Positions 59,287-64,000 of a DNA stretch of 64,000 nucleotides are shown here, piece by piece. This stretch comes from Zanthoxylum bungeanum. Its lineage: Eukaryota > Streptophyta > Magnoliopsida > Sapindales > Rutaceae. The notes under the pieces are model-generated. The model was not told the origin of the DNA, did no database searches, and saw only the letters and a program-made list of their open reading frames with translations. The stretch is taken from NCBI GenBank assembly GCA_019454045.1, contig SKCR01032772.1:1372501-1436500 (forward strand). The letters are read 5' to 3'. Within the stretch, counting starts at the first letter, position 1, and each line of letters opens with the position of its first letter. A program made the translations under genes and the position numbers.

Positions 59287-60220
59287 TTGGATATTGTCAA
59301 GCCATGTTGTGTTTTTTTTTTTTTTTATTGCATGTTAAAACTGAAAAATAAAAAAATAATAATAATAATTTGAAAAAGACTAAAAAAATATATTTTTGTG
59401 GCTTGTTCAAGCATGAAAAACATGTGCATGTGATCCTGGTATGTAGGATATATGGTTATGCATGTATAATATGCTTTTATTTTTCGGATGCTCTATATGC
59501 ATATGTATGTGTGATAAAAACTCTTGGTATATCTTGTGCTTGCACTTCACATACACGATTTTATTATGTTAAGACTTGGTAGCATGTATGAGTTTTTGGA
59601 CTAGCAATCTAATTTCTTTCATACTTTGTTCACTAAAATAGTGTGATATTTGACTAGATGACCTTGCTATCCCCTTATAAAAGCAAAAGGAAAGAAAAAA
59701 TTTACATGAGACTGAAATGCAAAAGAGCCAATGGGCCAAATTCAAAAGATGAGGGGGGAAAACCCTTCACTCGTAAGAGTATTTGTTTATGAGCTTATGA
59801 TTAATATGGGGAAAATAACATAGCTTGCAACCAATATTGCTTAATTTCAGGTCCTAATGGTGCTGAGTTTGAACATCTATTTTTGTGGACTTGGTTTGTT
59901 AAGAGATGAATTTCTTTGGCTGTGTCCAGCTCATAAAATAAGGTTTTAAGCCTTGATTCGTTGTGCACATATTTTTATCACGCAAGTGTTTGTTTATGCC
60001 TTGGTGTTTTTGTCATATGCATAAGTGTTGTATTTAGCGAAATTTAAAATGATGCATATTGTTTCATGTCATAAACAGCTGAATACTGACTATGTATCAT
60101 TGTATTTGCTTGTAGTGCTGTTTCAGTCAGTTTTTGATAAAAAAAAATTTCTCCGTCATTGTGTGCTTGTGTATGCTTCAAGTTTTTTTTTTTTTTTTGC
60201 ATACTCCCTTTCTTTCAGAT
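59287..60220 (+). other. Noncoding internal domain of TR-GAG2, 5' part
   Basis: Aligns by eye with 28074-28990 of TR-GAG1 (CATGTATAATATGC, CTGTGTCCAGCTCATAAAATAAGG, TCATAAACAGCTGAATACTGACT). No coding capacity. Confidence 0.6.
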
Positions 60221-60282
60221 CTTAAGTTTTTTTTTCTTGTTGTGTAACTGTCAGTCTTTTTTCATTCGTGTACCATTTTCTA

Positions 60283-60475
60283 TCACGTTCGAATGTTTTT
60301 CGTTCGTGTACCGTTTTATATTTCGTTCGAATATTTTTTATTCGTGTCTCGTTTTCACTATGTTCAAACATTTTTCTCCAGAACCTTTTCGTTCGTGTCA
60401 CGTTTTAGATATCGTTCGAATGACCATTTGACGAGGCCTTACGTTCAATTAGCGTTCGTATCCAGTTCGAACGCT
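60283..60475 (+). promoter_or_regulatory. Internal CGTTCG module array upstream of the second unit
   Basis: About four modules, e.g. CGTTCG-TGTA-CCGTTTT-N6-CGTTCGAATA near 60300 and CGTTCA-ATTA-GCGTTCG-N5-AGTTCGAACG near 60445. A TATA-like GTATTTAAT follows at about 60481, then a C/T-rich leader. The arrangement imitates an LTR promoter but is inside the element. Confidence 0.6.
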
Positions 60476-60919
60476 TTTTGGGTATTTAATTTTTTTTTTG
60501 CGTTCGCACGTTTCTTTTTCTCTTCTCCTTCGTGGTTCATCTCATTTCCTCTCCATCCTCTTCCCTTACAAGTCAGATCTAGTGTTGTATGGCCCTCCTC
60601 AACCTATTTTTGGAGTCATCTCATTCTCCACGGTAAGGTTTGTTCTTCTTTTTCATGTTTCATTTTGTCTTCTCACTTTTAGGGTTTTTCCCTTTCCATT
60701 TTTTGTGTAGGCTTAAGTTTCTTTGTTATTTTGTGTGTGACTTGTTTTATTCTTTTTTTGTGGAGATCTGCATGTTTTTAGGTGTGATTTTTTTCGTTAT
60801 GTTGTTGTCACGTTCGAACGGCGTGCGTTCGAACGCCATATGTTTCCACCATTTTTCTTCTGTCTTTGCACTTAGTTCTTGTTGTCCTTTGTTCTAATGT
60901 GTTTTATTGTGTGTTCTAG

Positions 60920-62012
60920 ATGTCAAAGAAGACGATCACATCCATGAAATGTTCTCGCGACTCGGTTCATTGGGATCAATTTTACAGTCCATCGGCTCTC
61001 CGTCTATACGACGATCATTTCTCTCAGTGGAGCCTCTGTTTGGAACGCAACGTTTTGGAGGCTGAATTTCGTGATTCTTGTGTCATGACTATGCTTGTTA
61101 ACCGGGGTTGGGGCCCACTTCTCTCCGGTTTCATTGGTCCATCTACCTCCCTGGTCCATGAATTTTATGCCAATATGGAGGTGGTTTCCCCTACACCCTT
61201 CTCCGTGTTTATTCGCGACCACCACTTGGTTATTGACACCTCGATCTTATCTCAGGTCTTTTCCATCCCTGAAGTGCCCTATCCCCAGTACCATTGGCAG
61301 CCTAATTAAGGCTCTTCTGATCAGCTTATTCTGGACGTTGCCTCTGGCCAGCATCGTCCGTACACCGGTGGTACGATCATCGTTGCTACTTTACCACCCC
61401 CCCTATCAGTTGCTTAACGGGATCGTGTGTCACAACCTGTGGCCTAAATCCCATGTTAACACTCAACCCATCTCCCAGATTGCTTTCTTCTACGCTATCG
61501 AGCAAGGACTATCCATTGACATCCTCGATGTCATTTTGTGCGAGATGACTCGTATCTGCACCTCTTCTTATGCTGCACACACCTTTCCTTACGGGTACCT
61601 CATCTGACAGATCATCTCGTCATTGGTTCCAGACTTTGTGCATTATCCTATGCTTCCTCTCTTGAAGCCCATTGGACGTCAGACTGTGTCCTCATAAGCC
61701 GCTCATCTCCATGCACATGCTCGTGAGCCTGCTTCATCACCAGCTGCTGAACTTGTTTCTGCTCCATCTGCTGCTCCCCCAACCTTAACTTCTGCCTCCT
61801 CATCTTCCGCTGGTCCTTCTCTGAATTTTTATCATCGCATATTGGAATCTCATTCGACTATCATGGCTTAGCTTCGGCTGCTTTCCGGAGGCCAATCTGA
61901 GATCCGCTCTTCTGTTCACCATCTGGAGTCTCGTGTTGATTGGCTTTATGAGCATGCCTAGTCAGACTCTGACGACGAGATTTCTTCTGCTGGTTCTGAT
62001 TCTGATTCCTAG
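60920..62012 (+). pseudogene. Degenerate extra ORF (plant transposon-protein domain) in TR-GAG2
   Basis: Starts MSKKTITSMKCSRD at 60920, just after an acceptor-like TTCTAG. A donor-like CACG-GTAAGG near 60632 suggests a ~290-bp intron in its leader. Frame 1 runs to 61309 (FYSPSALRLYDDHF, RGWGPLLSGF, LVHEFYANMEVV, SVFIRDHHL). A shift near 61300 moves to another frame with QLLNGIVCHNLWPKSH, FFYAIEQGLSIDI and TFPYGYLI, then in-frame stops. An Ala/Ser-rich and a Ser/Asp tail end at 62012. The EFYAN / LLHxIVxHNLxPK / LPYGxxLT pattern resembles Pfam 'putative plant transposon protein' (Transposase_32-like) domains common in retroelement-associated ORFs. Function unknown. Confidence 0.65.
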
Positions 62013-62708
62013 CTTTGCTTCGTTTTAGGGGAATTATTAGATTTAGGGGGAGTTCGTCTGTTTAGGGATCCTTGTTGTAGCTTGTTGTGTTGTACTTTTC
62101 TATCTTTTATTTGCTTTTGCGAACTATTGCTAACTATTGCTATAACTTAATGAACTTGCTCTTTTTTGAATGACATTGGTTAATGACTGTTCTTAATTGC
62201 CTGTTTTCGGATAATGATTTTTCATGTTTTCTTCTCATTTTTTCTTGCTAACTGTGTGGGCCTGTTAGTGCCAGAGAGTAAGTTTGTTTTTATTTGCTAA
62301 TACTCTTGCATGAGTTTCCTCATGTTGTTTATCTGCATCATTTGTCATTTCGTGACAAAAAGGGGGAGTAGTATCGGTAGCGCAGTTTATTCATTTGATA
62401 TCTCTGTTTTAAAGAGAGTTAATATTAAGGGGGAGAAGGATATATTCTACTTGTACATGCATGAGATTTTTACCTGCTTAATGTTTACTTGATAATCTCA
62501 ATGCTCTTTCACGATATATTGTTGTCTGTGGATGTTTCAGGTAAGCAGGTTTTGTAGCTGTGGTGGTATTAATTTGAAAACTACTCTATTAGGTTTTAGA
62601 TCGAGTCTTATTATAATAAGTCATTGTTTCGATGGTTGACAATTGACTATTTTATTTTTGGGTCTATTACCGTAGTCTTTGTATTAGGTAGTGTTTTGTC
62701 ACAGAATG
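62013..62708 (+). other. Noncoding internal domain of TR-GAG2, 3' part
   Basis: Matches TR-GAG1 29090-29540 from about 62240 onward: TTTCGTGACAAAAAGGGGGAG, GGGGGAGAAGGATATATTCTAC, TTAGATCGAGTC and GTCTATTACCGTAGTC. It ends in the purine tract AAAAAAGGAGA (62711-62721). Confidence 0.65.
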
Positions 62709-62722
62709 CCAAAAAAGGAGAT

Positions 62723-63756
62723 TGTTAGTTTCATTTTTATTGGCACTGTCAGTGACAAAACAAGTTCAATTCAGTTGTAATAAGTCTTATAGTACTTGGA
62801 GCAATTGGACTGGTTTTTGTCAAAGTTGAAGCTTCTTCGTTAGTGGCGCGTTTATTTCAACGTTCAAACCTGTGGCATTAGTGGCACGTTCTCGATTGGG
62901 TTCGAACGAAACATTTCAGTGAGCAAACGTTCGAGGCACGTTCTTGGTGCGTTCTAACGGGTACATTTAAGAGAGCATCTGTTCGTGGTGCGTTCGAATG
63001 GCGTTCGAACTAGTCTTTCCAGTAGGCGCGCGTTCGTGCAGTGTTTGAGCAAACGTTCGAACGCCAGTCGCATCTGAACACGTTTTTGAGCCTTTTCACC
63101 TTGAAAAATCCTAGATTTACACCATACCTATAAATAGAACATGTAGCCACCATCTCCGCGGGTTGAAACACATTTCCTTTGATTCAAAATCTCTCAAAGC
63201 TTTCAACCTTTCTAAATTCCACCATTGAAGACTTCTTCATCTACTTGTCTTCTTTGTTAATGGTGAAAATCATTCTTTGATAAACCTTCAACACAACCAA
63301 ACCCAAAATTCATAATCCTTCAGAGTTTTCAAGGAGGAAGATTGGTAGTCGGAGTTCCGGCGTGCGTAATGAGTTGATTCACTCGGAGACTTCCAAGGTT
63401 CAGAAGAAAATCGTGGTGTGCGGACTTAAGGAGTTCCTTGGGTTATTACAGTTTATAGGTACTTGAGTCGGTGAAGTTATCACCATCTTGACCATCGTTG
63501 TAATTTTTTCTCTATATAGTGGATTGGACTGGTAGCCGAGATACCCGGAGTGATTTTTGTACTCGCACGAATTTTCCACTTCGTCACCAAAATTATTGTG
63601 CTGATCTTGTGTGATTGATTTATTTCCGCAAACTATTTTATTGTTGGACATTGTGGTTACTTACTAGAATTTCATAGATTCAATAATTAGAACTTGTCTT
63701 GATTATTGTGTTTTATTCCGCATAGGGTCAGAACTTTGGGTAATTACGAACTTTCA
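62723..63756 (+). repeat. 3' LTR of TR-GAG2
   Basis: 1034-bp partner of 56170-57194. Module array at 62838-63085 and TATAAATA near 63130. Followed by the target duplication AATTA. Confidence 0.92.
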
Positions 63757-64000
63757 AATTAGATATATAAATTGAACATATAATTATATTGAACTTACAT
63801 ATTTCTATAATTCTATTATGATAGGAATTTTTATACGTTTAGTAATAGATAACAAAAGAAAGTCTTGAATTCACTCTATATTATATTTATAATGGTAAGG
63901 GCGTTTATATAGGCTACATATAAAATCAGAATAGAAAATGAATCTTATAATTATGTACAATAATAATAAATATAGGAAATCTTCATATAACAGAGAAATA
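63757..64000. other. AT-rich right flank
   Basis: Short AT-rich flank beyond TR-GAG2. Nothing is recognised. Confidence 0.5.

Larger units (their letters stand above)
56170..63756 (+). mobile_element. Gag-only LTR retrotransposon TR-GAG2 with an extra unit
   Basis: LTRs are 56170-57194 and 62723-63756, with perfect target duplication AATTA (56165-56169, 63757-63761). There is a Met-tRNA primer-binding site, a frameshifted gag, the shared noncoding domain and a polypurine tract. No pol genes. It is related to TR-GAG1 throughout but carries an additional ~2 kb (about 60220-62240) with a module array, leader, intron and degenerate reading frame. Confidence 0.9.

Overview
This window is plant nuclear DNA, most likely from a eudicot. 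It holds an intron-rich gene for the plastid-targeted HSP90 chaperone, a 2-oxoglutarate-dependent dioxygenase gene, tRNA-derived SINEs, MITEs and nested Ty1/copia-type retrotransposons in an AT-rich background. Only two host genes look intact: HSP90C (13726-19589, minus, 19 exons, 797 codons) and a four-exon dioxygenase (49283-50574, minus, 341 codons). Two host-gene relics are visible. One is an ABHD17/Bem46-like serine hydrolase (23083-32281) broken by deletions, a frameshift and transposons. The other is a three-exon scrap of FIP37, the WTAP-like m6A-writer subunit (52102-52398).

Layout. 1-313 is the end of a CACTA transposon. About 314-10168 is a decayed minus-strand copia element, split by a 3.3-kb insertion with TG...CA ends (2187-5515). 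10169-12395 looks like a long solo LTR. 13726-19589 is HSP90C. 19.6-24.4 kb is relic DNA, a SINE and the 3' half of the ABHD17 pseudogene. 24421-30660 is a complete gag-only LTR element (TR-GAG type) sitting in an intron of that pseudogene. 33.0-34.8 kb is an old direct-repeat pair. 35251-46497 is a second copia element (TSD AATTT) that received two long solo LTRs of one family in opposite orientations (X1 37801-40698, X2 43140-45242). 47.3-54.7 kb is an imperfect tandem duplication around the dioxygenase gene; the second copy lost the gene through a microhomology deletion. 54.7-56.2 kb is AT-rich repeat. 56170-63756 is a second TR-GAG element (TSD AATTA), which carries an extra degenerate transcription unit.

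The most striking signal is not a gene. A 32-33-bp module, CGTTCG-N4-GCGTTCG-N5/6-CGTTCGAACG, puts three CGTTCG half-sites about one helical turn apart and ends in a palindrome. It recurs in tandem arrays in several unrelated LTR elements here. Where a promoter can be recognised, an array lies upstream of the TATA box. It is present in X1 and absent from X2, two copies of the same LTR family. A second shared piece is a ~95-bp segment with a conserved closing stem, found in both TR-GAG elements and both X LTRs. Together they suggest regulatory and RNA-level modules exchanged among retrotransposon families.
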